Shown here: positions 11,591 through 22,584 of the stretch, in pieces
Numbering within the stretch: the first letter of the stretch is position 1
How the letters are laid out: each line of letters begins with the position of its first letter
Source: Triplophysa rosa
Lineage: Eukaryota > Chordata > Actinopteri > Cypriniformes > Nemacheilidae
Assembly (NCBI RefSeq): GCF_024868665.1
Contig: NC_079890.1
Span: forward strand, 30,448,179-30,512,178
Length of the DNA: 64,000 nucleotides
Direction of reading: 5' to 3'
Made by a program: the position numbers and the translations under genes
Notes under the pieces: model-generated
Seen by the model: only the letters and a program-made list of their open reading frames with translations
What the model was told of the DNA's origin: nothing
Databases searched by the model: none

Positions 11591-12038
11591 TGATGGCGTG
11601 ACGTTGTGGACAGGCTGAAGACAGGCACGGAGACAAACGGAGGTAGTGTAATCCAATTTATGAGGGTAAGTGAGCAAAACGAACATCCAAGGGTAACAAG
11701 AACGGGTACAAATCCAATGAAACTTAAGAACAGGTAACATCCATAAAGCAAAAACGAGAACAGGTAAACATCCAAGGAGCAGGGCTAAGATACGGGTAAC
11801 AAGGCACATGAACAACAAGACCAGATACAAGATTCCACATACGTAACTTCAATAACCCACAATGAACAAAGGCAAGGTGAGTGTATTTGTAGTGTCCGGG
11901 TAATGAGTCTGATGGCAGGCAGGTGCAGAGACAAAAACGAAGGACAGGTGAAACAGTCATAATAAGGGAGCGTGTACAAATCAAAGTCCATGGGCAAAAA
12001 TGGGGAAAACCAGGCAAGGGACCAACGTGAGTGCTACA
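11591..12038 (-). mobile_element. 3' LTR of a Ty3/gypsy-like retroelement
   Basis: On the minus strand the segment begins TGTAGCACTCACG and ends CGTCACGCCATCA, giving TG...CA ends over 448 bp. It is preceded on that strand by a purine-rich tract (GGAAGGGGGGCATAC), the arrangement expected of polypurine tract plus 3' LTR in fish gypsy elements. Phrases such as CATCAGACTCATTACCCGG resemble fish gypsy LTRs. A matching 5' LTR is not in the window, so the boundaries rest on the TG/CA ends and the purine tract. Confidence 0.6.
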
Positions 12039-12040
12039 GT

Positions 12041-12058
12041 ATGCCCCCCTTCCGGAAG
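12041..12058 (-). promoter_or_regulatory. Candidate polypurine tract for plus-strand priming
   Basis: CCGGAAGGGGGGCAT on the minus strand lies within a few bases of the proposed LTR start. In LTR retroelements such a tract resists RNase H and primes second-strand DNA synthesis. The assignment depends on the LTR call next to it. Confidence 0.5.
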
Positions 12059-12177
12059 GCGCGAGCTCGCGCCGAACAAAAAACAGGGAGGGGGGGTGGG
12101 CGTCCTGGAGACTCATGGGGGACCTGGGGAACATGACTGGGAGTCTCTAGGATGTCGCCACGGTGCCGGTAGTTCGG

Positions 12178-12318
12178 GAGGCCTGGAGGGAACCGGCCGC
12201 ACCCGAAGCCTGAAGGGTGCCGGCCGCTCGGGAGGTCTGGAGGGTAATGGCCACACCGGAGGTTTGGAGGGTGCCGGCCGTACCGGAGGTCTGGAGGGTG
12301 CTGGGTGTTCGGGCGGCC
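12178..12318. repeat. 27-bp tandem repeat, five units
   Basis: Five copies of a unit of type GGAGGTCTGGAGGGTGCCGG keep a 9-codon register. It is the third independent array inside the same long frame, and it is rich in CpG. Confidence 0.85.
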
Positions 12319-12409
12319 ATGGGAGTGCAGCACGTACTGGGAGCCCGACAGTTAGTGGATTCGGGAACGGGGCCGTGGCGTAGGGAGACAAGGAACAGGG
12401 GCTAAAGGC

Positions 12410-12545
12410 TGCTGTGGAGGTCTGGCTGGGGAAGCAGCGGTTGACAGAGGCTGCTGTAGAGGTCTGGCTGGGGAAGCAGCGGTTGACAGAGGCTGCTGTG
12501 GAGGTCTGGCTGGGGAAGCAGGGGCTGACAGAGGCAGTGGCGGTG
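12410..12545. repeat. 42-bp tandem repeat, about three units
   Basis: The unit contains GAGGTCTGGCTGGGGAAGCA and GCGGTTGACAGAGGCTGCTG. Three near-identical copies keep the reading frame (14 codons each). A decayed fourth follows (GGCAGCAGGGGCTAATG). Confidence 0.85.
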
Positions 12546-12887
12546 TTGCCGGGGCAGCAGGGGCTAATGGATGCCGTGGTCGTGGTAAAGAGGCATGCTA
12601 GCATTACCACCACCACGGCACTAGAAGCAACCTTGCTCTTCCCCGGTTTGAAGGTCTGGAGCGGTAGTACCGGGATGGCCACAACAGACCGGTACTGCGC
12701 CCCCCCAAAAAAATCCAGGGGAGGCCTCCCGGTCGTCACTACCGCCCAGACACACGCCACCGCCACTGCCAAGGTTGCCACAGTGGCGACCTCGGGTAAG
12801 TCCGTTGGGACTGGGCTGGAGGGTCCTGAGGAGAGCTCAGGGAATGCTTCTGGGAAGCAGATAGCCGACGACTCTGGGAGTTCTGGA

Positions 12888-13328
12888 AGGCCAGACGGGA
12901 CCGGCTCACAGATCTCTGGCAGGCCGGATGGGTCTGGCTCGAGGATCTCTGGCAGGCCAGCCGGGACCGGTTCGTGGATCTCTGGAAGGCTGGCGGAAAC
13001 CGGTTCTAGGATCACTAGCGGGCCGGACGGGACCGGCTCGCGGATCTCCGGAAGGCTGGTGGAAACCGGTTCTAGGATCACTAGCAGGCCGGACGGGACC
13101 GGCTCACGGATCTCTGGCAGGCCGGACGGAATCGGCTCGAGGATTTCTGGCAGGCCGGCCGGGACCGGTTCGAGGATCTCTGGAAGGCTGGGGGAAACCG
13201 GCTCTAGGATCACTGGCAGGCCGGACAGGACCGGCTCGCGGATCTCTGGAAGACCTGACGGGGCTGATTCGAGGATCTCTGGAAGACTGGGCGGGACCGG
13301 CTCACAGATCTCTGGCAGGCCGGACGGA
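12888..13328. repeat. 33-bp tandem repeat, 13 full units
   Basis: Units begin AGGCCGGACGGGACCGG and end GATCTCTGGC. Thirteen full 33-bp units run from 12888 to 13316 with a partial fourteenth, and no indels disturb the register. Two unit types alternate in places (GGACGGGACCGGCTC and CTGGCGGAAACCGGTTC), suggesting higher-order duplication of unit pairs. Confidence 0.9.
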
Positions 13329-13429
13329 TATTCCCCATGCTTATAAAGAGATATTATATATTTGCCAAGGCAAGGTTTCATTTATTTATTTCATTTTTGA
13401 GCCTTATAAAAGACAAGCATGTGGAAAAC

Positions 13430-16400
13430 CAAAGAACGCTTGAAACTTCAAAGAAAAATCTGTTTTTTATTTTTTTATTTTTTGTCATCCTCGTTTGTAA
13501 TCAAACTCTAGAAAGTACAAGGCAGGTGGCTCATCATTCTGTGGTTCAGTCTGTCCGCTTGTTTGTTCATTAAAATCAGGATTGGCAGATTGTGTTTGTT
13601 CGCATCCTGCAACTGAGGTTAACTTTTTAATGACTTGTGGGATTTTGAGGAAATATGAAAGTCCCCTGTCCTCTCTGCTTTGATATTATAGGATTTGACA
13701 TATTGCCTTAAAGTAACTCTGAAGTTATTTTGCAAGTATGTAGAAAAAAGCCAGTGACATTTATTTTGTTTGATTCACTGTTTGCTTAAATAAGTTCATG
13801 TAATCAAATGGGCAAAAAGCATTTGCTTTATTCTTTCGGCATGATACAATTGTTTTGCATTTCAACTACAGCGGTTTGTTGGGAACACACCATTTTACTG
13901 TCTGCAATAAGTTTCAGAATCCTGAGACTCCTATGAGCCAAGGCCAAAATCTATTGATAGCTACAACTGACGATCTTCGCCGATAGTCAAAATTCTGCCA
14001 ATGTTGGAAGTTTTAAGGCACAGTCCTGCAGAGTGGCTTCTTTGTCACTTCTTGCATGTGTCCGTTTTAGTGATTGTCATACAGTCTGACATGGCTTAAA
14101 GATGGGATCTAATAGTAACGGTCTATTACACATTTTTGTTTGCTTTGCTTTACTAAACAAACTATTTATGCTTCAACCAGACGCTAAATTTACTGACATT
14201 TCACTGTATTAAGCAAGTCCTTGTGACGCTCAAGTGCAAACAACACCACCTTTCTTTGTAAATTAGGAACATTACAGATTGCACTTTTATTTACAAAGCT
14301 GACTGCCATTCGCCTGTTGTGAATAGCATCATACTATTACTGAAAGCACATTTGTAGCTTTTCTGTTAATCATGATAGCAGTTATTCATCAACCAGAATA
14401 TATCCAGATGTGTTGTGTTGCCCGTTAAGAAATGTAACCTTTAAATATCTGCTTTATTTTTGTTGATCCATCGCATCCACTATAGTCCATCATAGAGACA
14501 ATGCCGTAAGTTCATCTATGTGACATTAGACATGTTAAAGATGATATATTTGTAAGGATTTTGTTAAAAAGATGGTGTCTGATAAGTTGTTAAAAACAAG
14601 CTAGCAGTGATGCTAATAGCCATTATAGCTGCTACTACAGCGAGAACAACGGTGATTGTTTGTTACAGACATTTAGAATTGGATGATTAATCAAGACGTA
14701 GACATTGAATATTGTTGTATTGTTTTATTACAGTTCTGACCGCAACATGTTAATGATGAAGAGTGACAGTAAATGATCAACCTTACTACGACTCTTCATT
14801 GGCTACGGTTTAACTTGGTGTTTAGTCAGAGTTTCAACACACTGCACAAGAACACTACACGTGTAGTCTTGTGCACTAAAGCTGATTCAGGTGCCAATAT
14901 TGCAGTGATGGAACGATGCTGTACAGTCTCAGCAACGTTTGTGGCAGTCATCCCTTACGACCCAACACTTTCTTTGGATGTTACCTGATATGCATAATTC
15001 CTTTAGTAATTAGGCCACCAAAACAGAGCAGACAGCACATGCAAATTACTAATGTGTGAATTCTCCCTCAAATCCACCTTTTTTTACATCTGACTTTGTG
15101 TTATAATATTACACTAATCCAACCACACAATCGTCGATTTTCGCCCCAGCTTCCAAGCACACAAAATGCATCTCATGACAACAATGTGAACCACCTCTCT
15201 GTTCACCTACAATCCTGTGTTTGCCCCCTGCTCAGCAAGGCAATTAAGCACACGATTCGTGCCCTGTAGCTACTAGGCCTTTTGCAACGCAGTGCACCAG
15301 AATGCTCAAGGCGCATTATTACCCTGTAATTCTGTACCACCTGCCTAGTCTTAACGATTAACTAATTGGCTTTGTGCGTGTTCTGAAACTATAAAGAAAT
15401 TAGCCACTTTATGACTCTATGATATCAATGCTGGTAAATGCTCAGCAGAGGAGAAAATCTACAAGCGGCATATAGTGTTTCTCTTGTGTGCTTTAATACA
15501 GTAATAAATCTCTCATTATGTCTCCTTCAGGATTTAGGAATAGGAATAATTTTTTTGATTATTTACTTTAAATAGTTCTGTCCATTTTATGTTTCAGTCA
15601 TACTTGTGTATTTTTTGTAATGCATTTACATTTACAAACTTTCTGTTGAAGCCGTTTGTGTTGCCTTTATGTATTACTAACTGAGTAAGCAAACCCTTAA
15701 TAGAATCCTCTTAAATCCAATGCGGACTAATAATTCATCTGGGCTATTAGAAACCATGTAAAATGAATAAACACTTAATTATGGGAGTCATCAGTCAGTG
15801 ATTTAAGTAACTTTTGCTGGAGTGGTTTATTTACTGGTTTTTAAAAGCCACATGAGCTGTTAACTCATGAACCACTGTGATTGGAGCACAGGGTTGAAAA
15901 CCGGTTCACTGATTTGTTGATCCACATCTTTCAGATGAACTGGTTGACTAATGGGACTGAATCTCAGTTTCCTCACACGAAGTGTCAGATGATTTCAGAA
16001 GACTTGGGGTATAGCTTGCAAGTCATGTATTGTTATATTGTTTTTATTGCCGCTTTTTAATAGAGATGGTCTCAATAAATGTTGTATAGAAAAGTGCAAC
16101 ATGTAGATTCTACTAAATTTCCTTTTCTGTTTTACAGGGAAAAAAAATTCATTTTGACCAAACCTTTGCTTTAACTATGAATTCTTCAACGTTTGTGTTT
16201 TAATAAATTGTTGTCAACCTTTTATTCATCTGTTTTCAAAGTTACAATAAAGTCATTAGTTGTTCTGGACAAGTACTGTGTACAATAAAATGCTTCTTCA
16301 CAGACTATAGAAATGACAAAAGACAGCTCTCCTAGTTACACAAAATGTACATCCAGAAGCAGGCAAACAATTGCAAAAAAGTAGTTTGAGAGACAAGTAT

Positions 16401-17875
16401 CAATATTGATAGGTAAAAAATCTTGCAGTAACGTATACAATCCTATATATTTTTCCAAATAAATTTGTTTTGATTCTAAAAGATTTTGTGGAAATATAAT
16501 TTGTCTGAATGCCATTAGAATGAGGTGTTGGGATTGATCTGCAGAAACTACATTTCACGTCAGATTTTGATTCCTCTATTTTCTCTGTAGCTAACAATCA
16601 GAAAGCCATTACCTTGCCTAATTGTTGACAGCTAACAAGTGAGAAGAATACTATTTTCCCCAAGAGTTGTTGCATTCCTGATGTGCTCTTGCTCTTTTGC
16701 ACACCTCAAACTAACACTTTCATAACTGTTAATTAAGACTTCATTAATGACACTGGAGATTTATTTTTACAGCACAAAGTAATTCCTTTGTAAGTAAAAT
16801 TGTTGTTGATGGTTAGATGAATGGGTGGATATTGAATGTGGACTGCTGTATTTTGAAAGGGTAATATTAGGAAGGAATGATCGCCACAATATGCAGTGTT
16901 GGGAACTGGTAAGATGTTGATGATGTTTTGCTTATGACGATGATTGTGATGTCAGTAATAAATTATAAATGTCAATTTGTGTGTATAGGGTAACTGTACA
17001 CTGAAGCCAGAAATGGCTAATAACTTAATTCAAAGATTGATGCCTGAGGAGGTGCCCACAGTGTCCTTTATCTGCTCACACACATTTACGTATAGCATAT
17101 CAAAAAGGGGACACGTGAGACCTCTATTTTTTTTTACATATGGTTTGAATACATACAGTATAAATAACTCTTTTTTCATAAATACATAATTTTATAACAA
17201 ATGTATTCTCAGAGTTTTGCAGTGCACACACATACATATTTCTTTTGGTTTCATGGTGAGGACTTTTCTTGCACTTTAATGTTTTTTGGACTAATCTAAT
17301 TATATTTTTGTGGCTACCCCTAAAACTTCCCCCTCAGAGAAACTTTCTGCATTTTTATTCCGTTTTATTCCAAGTTATTTTCCTCATGGGGGCCGTTCGG
17401 GTCAAGCCTTACATACACAACAAATATGATGCTGTTCTTTTATAAAATAAGCAGTGTTAGGTGGCTCTCGGAATCAGTTTATGAACTTTACACCAAGACT
17501 CAAGAGCTTTCCAGAAGCAAAACACAGGGCTAAACATTAGTTGTGGCAGTAACCCTTGCAAATGAAAAGAATCCTGCATGCTCATCAAGAATTTAAGAGT
17601 GTTTGTTGTTTTAAAGACAAAGATGGTGAATAATAGTGGAGCAGGAATACGTTCGGGGGTTTTCCTGGCTCAAAATTAGGCGGAGATGGTGCCATATTTA
17701 ATAACCATATGAAGGAGAAACTTTTTTTCCTCACTTTTAACTATTTAGTCCACTATTTAGGCCAAGTTGATTAAACTAGCAGCTATAGCTTTTATTGTGT
17801 CTTTCAATATATTTGAAAGTATTACCTCATGCCAGTCAAAACCAATTGATTCAAAACTGAATGATTGTGTAGGTG
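13430..17875. other. Unique DNA, no gene recognised
   Basis: About 4.4 kb without a supported exon, complete mobile element or RNA gene. Short open frames near 14773-14988 and 16400-16597 have no recognisable domain. The part at 15220-15420 (GGCAATTAAGCACACGATTC, GATTAACTAATTGGC) has the texture of conserved non-coding DNA. Confidence 0.5.
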
Positions 17876-18097
17876 CACTCTAAAAAAAAGCCGTAAAAAT
17901 AGGGCACAATATACTGTATTAATATGAAGGAATTTTCCGTGTTCATTTTTACAGTTGTTTTACCTGTATTTTACATTTTGCACTGCATTCATTTGCATTT
18001 TAGCATTAATGGAAATGTCTGTAAAATAAAGGAAAATGTACTGGTAATTTTCTGCCAGTACTTTATCTGTTTTTTACGGGATTTTTTTTACAGTGTG
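17876..18097. mobile_element. Short MITE with GTAAAAA-rich inverted ends
   Basis: The left end CACTCTAAAAAAAAGCCGTA pairs with the right end, read on the other strand as CACACTGTAAAAAAAATCCC. The interior is a run of poly-T/poly-A phrases around TTTACAG and CTGTAAAA. This is a common fish MITE type. It stops only a few bases before the Angel-like copy at 18103. Confidence 0.7.
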
Positions 18098-18102
18098 TTT
18101 GA

Positions 18103-18427
18103 AGGAACAGTTCACCCAAAAATGAAAATTCTGTCTTCATTTACTCACCCTCTTGTTCAAAATCTGTATACATTTCCTTGTTCTGATGAAAACAGAGAAA
18201 GCTATTTGAAAGAATGCTTGTAACCAAACAGTTGTTGGCCACCTTTGACTACCATAGTAGTAAAAATGTATAAGGCTAAATGTCTTTGTTCTGTTGAACA
18301 CAAAAGAAGATATTTTGAAGAATGTAGGAAAGCAAACAGTTATGGGGCACTTTTGATTACCATTGTCATTTTTCCTACTTTGGTAGTCAATGTAGGAAAG
18401 ATTTGTTTGGGGTAAATTGTCCCTTTA
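18103..18427. mobile_element. Angel-like inverted-repeat element
   Basis: The left end is GGAACAGTTCACCC with AAAAATGAAAATTCTGTC following; the right end is GGGGTAAATTGTCCCTTTAA. Internal phrases TCTGTATACATTTCCTTG and TTCTGATGAAAACAGAG match the complete copy at 2196. The right arm is shortened, lacking the GTGAGTAAATGATGACAG phrase. It is non-coding. Confidence 0.8.
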
Positions 18428-18765
18428 AATTAACAGCAACTTAACTTGTCACGTGTCCATCAATTATTTGTATTGTTTGTGCTAAATCTTAATAACCAGT
18501 CTTATTAAATGAGCAAAGCTCACTCACGTCCTCTGTTTTGCAGTTCACTTACTGTAGCTGTGTGTTTATTTCAGTCCTAATTTCAGGAAACTATTACATG
18601 ACAACAAAACATTTGGTGACAGCATTTCAATCTGAAACCACTTTAAAGTGTTTGGTTAGAAATAAATGGCTAATACTGCCGTGTTTGATTTGATTGCTTT
18701 CTTAAATGCAGCATTTGCAAGAATTTTAGGTTTTTAGGCTATGGCACGGGTCGACCTTGGGCAAA

Positions 18766-19013
18766 CTTTAAGTAAGGGATAATGTACAGGCAAGAAATAA
18801 GCCCAGACAGTGTGATCAGGACCTGACATGAAGCGGAGGATCTTGTATCACACTGAAGGGGCTTATTTCTCGATAACAGCTGGCTGCTTGTACATTATCC
18901 CGCTTATTTCACGGCTACTTGCCACATGAGCCACATTATCTGGGAATAACGAACCTGCAAATGTCACGACTGGCCAATCAGAATCAAGCATTCCAATGAG
19001 CCGTGTAATAAAG
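18766..19013. repeat. Palindromic cyprinid repeat, short copy
   Basis: GTAAGGGATAATGTACAGGC at the left, an internal palindrome closing with GGCTGCTTGTACATTATCCC, then CGGCTACTTGCCACATGAG and finally GACTGGCCAATCAGAATCAA and GAGCCGTGTAATAA. The second copy at 60137-60648 has the same order of blocks but about 300 bp more between the last two, so this copy is probably internally deleted. No coding frame is present. Confidence 0.75.
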
Positions 19014-20759
19014 AGTTTTACAAGAATTAAATAACGTACCTCAGTTTTTAATCAATCAATGCACTTATTTACAAACAAAATACGTTCGAGTTGTATCATT
19101 GTTGTAAGGCTGTCATAGACAATTTCTGAAAATCCCTTCTTGGGAAATGGGAAGTGATGGAAAATATTGTCAGTCATACGTCAATGTTTGATATTGCGAT
19201 CATTGTGTAAAAATCCCTGTTGACAGTGTGTTTTAGTAACGTACGTATGACAACAATGTCAAAACCCATATGGGAACTGTTGCTTAGCTAATGTGCAGTA
19301 TATGTTTCATAAACATAATATCACATTATATACATAGCTTAACACATTGTCTCACGTTTGTTTACCCAGGCTCACTCTGACAAACCCCATCGTGCTATGA
19401 ATATCAATGAAAAATCCTGCTTATTCGGTGAGCTATCAGAGACAGCTTCCACCCCAAAATATCCAAACTTTATCTTTGCATATCGTTTTATATGAATTTG
19501 CTTACTGGCATCTCTCCTGTCAACCAATGCAAGACAACACAATATGCTGGGGAGATTATATACTGTGCGTGCAGCAGTGGCATGAATATACTGTATATAT
19601 ATATATAAAATCACATGCATTTTATTTTGGTTGGTAATGTTATTCATTTGTTGGTAATGTTATTAAACTTGTATAACATTATTGCAGTTACTTCTCACTT
19701 TTTTACGTTTTGTCATATACTGTAGTGGTGGCGGTTGACACACGTGCCCAGACATATTGAGGAGTGACATTTTCTGCTAGGCGGTGAATTAAGGTTACAA
19801 AAGGGACGCAACTAAAACAATGTACAGAGAGGTAATGTCTTAATGTAATACTTGTGATTAGATTAAGTACAATAGCAAGATTGTCCTATGCGTCTAGTGT
19901 GTTAGATATTCTCAGAAATCTATGCTGTTATTTCTTTGCAGTTTTTGGCAAACCAAACCATAATTTAAATCCAGGCAGATGCACTGACCCCCAACAAGGA
20001 CTGGCTACGAGCTCACCATCCTAGAGTGTTGGAATAAGACATTATTCAAATGGTTACAGATGAAGCAGCATATTTTCTCCTTTCCCACCCTCAGCCAGAC
20101 AGCATGTATTTTACAGAGGGAAAAAAAATGAACCAAAGAAACACATATAACAGAAGGCTCGCTAAAGCAGTTGTTTTTCCACAGGAGAACAGCAAGATTA
20201 ATGTCTTTATTCACCAATGGATACTTGGCCGCTTCAACTATTAACACATGCCTTTTATGGCAGTAGTATTTTTGACTGGCATCTTTGAGCTTTCATTTGA
20301 ATTATTTAATAGAAGGCTCTATTTTTTGAGTGGAGCGAGAGATTGTTGGGGGGTATGGGACAGAAATGTGTTTGTTTCTCAGTGCCTGTTTTTTGTTCAC
20401 TTGTGGAATACAATTTAAATTTTGGGTTCTCTGCCTTATCCTCTTATCTCTCTTTTTGTTGCTGCAATGTCTTTTGCTCGGTCAGCTGGGTATTCCCAAA
20501 GCATTTGAGTCTCTGGTTCTTAAGTACAAGACACATCAAAATACAGCACTAATCTTTAGATTTATATTATATATATATGTTTTTCATTTCTATTTTTAAT
20601 TTCCTTTGTTGGTATATGACTGTAGTGTGTCATGGAGTCAGGTATTTTGGACAGAATGTTACTATTATAGTGATTTTTGGATTCATTTGTGGAAGGCTGT
20701 TTTTACAAAGCCTGAAAACAAATTGTAACAATATCTGTGAAAACTCATCTGAAGTCAAT
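19014..20759. other. Mostly unique DNA, small AT microsatellite
   Basis: No exon is supported. A (TA)n run lies near 19590-19605 and a small direct repeat TTGGTAATGTTATT occurs twice at 19633-19664. Moderately long open frames near 20330-20600 are hydrophobic and show no family resemblance. Confidence 0.5.
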
Positions 20760-21010
20760 TCAACCAGATCTCACAAGAATTCATAACTATTTTATGAAGT
20801 GGCTTTTTCGCATAAATTTGTCGTTGTAAATCGTACAAAAACATACCACTCCTAACCCCGTCTCTAACCCTGACGTCACTGGCATAAAAGCAAATCGTAT
20901 TAAACTGTACGAATGAGATCGTACAAATTCGTACGAATTAGCCAAAAGTAGTAGCCACATCGTAAAATACGATATTACGAAGTTACGTTTTTGTGGTGAG
21001 ATTGTGTTGG
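20760..21010. mobile_element. Foldback element of the CAACCTGATCTCAC type
   Basis: The left end CAACCAGATCTCACAAGAAT pairs with the right end, read on the other strand as CAACACAATCTCACCAC. The interior repeats GTACGAAT/ATTCGTAC and TCGTAAAATACGA motifs and has CCTAACCC-like phrases, making it strongly self-complementary. A short fragment of the same family is at 33302-33345. Confidence 0.7.
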
Positions 21011-21782
21011 TCATTTTTGTGATCGACTGTTTTCTACATCAAATCATCCTATATAATGTAATGAACATTTTGTGAAAATAGAATCATTAATTAATATTAA
21101 GCAAAAATTTCCGAAATTGAAATCATAGTAAAATTGATGCTGGAAATCAAACTTTGATACTTATCATTTCATTTTTAAACTTTAGCCTGGTTTCAACCCA
21201 GACTTTATCACAATTGTTTACTTACTGCTACAACTTTGCATTAAAGCTGAAAGTATTTCCTCTGGGAAATTTTGGTGTCATCCAGAATCCACAAACCTGC
21301 ATATCCTTTACAACTTCATCTCTGGATGAAGTACTCTCTTTTCACAGCTGATGGATGTAACTGCTCTGAACATTAGTTTAAAGTTTTCCACTAGGCATAA
21401 AAAATCTGTTGAAATGAAATTAACATTCTGTGAAGTGTTATTTTAGTTTTCATTTTACTAAGAGGGAAATCTAGCGTTTTCTGTCTATTTCTTCATTTGC
21501 AGATTTGTAGAAATGGAGACAGTGTTTTGTGCTGGTTTTGGTCGAAAATGAATTCTATGGTAAAGATTTAAAATATGGTTAAGGGTTTTTAGAATGATAG
21601 CCACTATAGTCACACGATAAGGTGCATGAAGGAGACAGCTGATCGAAGTGGCGAGTCTTAAAGGTGACATAGGAAGAACCTGTGCAGGATTTGAAGAATA
21701 CAGCGAATGACGGGTGGTTTAAATGTATGGAAAGATGTAGCGCTTTCATTACATTCAGTGTCCAAGCATGAGCATTAAAGCC
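21011..21782. other. Unique DNA, no gene recognised
   Basis: AT-rich sequence with no supported exon, RNA or repeat terminus. Confidence 0.5.
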
Positions 21783-21887
21783 CCCGTTTACACCAGGTAT
21801 TACCATCCATCCAGAGTTAATATGACATCCAATCACAAGCAGTCAGTAAAGCACATTTGATGTGCATGTTAATACCAGGGGTAAACC
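21783..21887. mobile_element. Small MITE with GTTTACACC inverted ends
   Basis: CCCGTTTACACCAGGTATTA on the left pairs with TAATACCAGGGGTAAACC on the right over about 18 bp. The element is only about 105 bp. The ends resemble those of the larger element at 57046-57660. Confidence 0.6.
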
Positions 21888-22417
21888 ACAGTCTGTCTCG
21901 GCTGACCACCTGAGATAGATGTTAATAACAGGTTTGGGATATAGGCTAGTAACAGTTGAGAAGTACAGCCATGTTACCCTGACATTTGTGTCAATCATTT
22001 TTGCAACAACTGTAGGGCTTGAAAATAAAGCCATTACCCAACAGATGGTATCTCTGGGATTCGAAGATCTATTTGAATCCTAGGCACTCCTTTCAAGCGT
22101 AAAATAGCTGCTTTAACTGAGGAAAAACAACGGCTTACTGTCAGCTTGCTCTTGTTCAACTTCTCTTCGAGTAAAGAACCTCCGCTCTTCTGCTAATTCT
22201 CTGGAGCTCCACACCTAAGATGTTTTTCTTTACTTTATTCTTGGCATTAGAATTTCATATGTGACAGTTTTACTTCGCAATGCAGCCCTATAAAGCAAAC
22301 TAATACTTTCTCTGACCAGGAACAGAGGATTTTGTTTGTGCCGTAGCATTAAATATTGTATAAAGCAATGTGCACCGAACTTTTGTGCAGTATGTGTAAA
22401 CAGCTCAGAATTTGGAC

Positions 22418-22584
22418 AAAACCCATTGACTTGCATTGGTTTTGTGTCCATACTATAAAATTGAATTGGAACGTCGTTGTTTGGTTACCGACATTATTCA
22501 AAATATCTCCTTTTGTATTCTGCAGAAGAAAGAAAGTCATACAGGTTTGCAATGACAAGAGGGTGAGTAAATGATGACAGAATT
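22418..22584. mobile_element. Partial Angel-like element (right half)
   Basis: The right-hand half of the family is recognisable: GACTTGCATTGGTTTTGTG, GGTTACCGACATTATTC, CTGCAGAAGAAAGAAAGTC and GGGTGAGTAAATGATGACAG. No left terminus is visible and the extreme right end decays into AT-rich DNA. Confidence 0.7.

Larger units (their letters stand above)
12113..13381 (-). pseudogene. Repeat-built proline-rich ORF at the 3' end of the LTR element, 5'-truncated
   Basis: A 422-codon frame, GC-rich within AT-rich surroundings, ends about 75 bp before the purine tract. In protein order it consists of an 11-residue repeat (type SGLPEIREPVP, about 13 copies, residues 18-170), a unique linker (170-270), a 14-residue repeat (type SQTSTAASVNRCFP, residues 285-325) and a 9-residue repeat (type RPPVRPAPS, residues 350-405). 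The first 17 or so codons come from flanking DNA: the element appears cut off near 13328, so the apparent start is not native. The plus strand is also open over most of this region because all repeat units are multiples of three. I do not recognise the protein; an accessory or gag-like structural role would be a guess. Confidence 0.5.

Noticed and set aside
11417..12134. Several overlapping minus-strand frames of 70-137 codons
   Set aside because: They lie in the proposed LTR and its flanks, have no domain, and overlap in different frames.
12888..13328. CRISPR-like array
   Set aside because: The 33-bp units are directly tandem with no unique spacers, and the genome is clearly animal.
12414..13443. 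Long plus-strand open frames (310 and 171 codons) over the GC-rich repeats
   Set aside because: They arise because the 33-, 42- and 27-bp units are multiples of three and lack stops on either strand. The minus-strand frame is longer and in the same sense as the purine tract and LTR.
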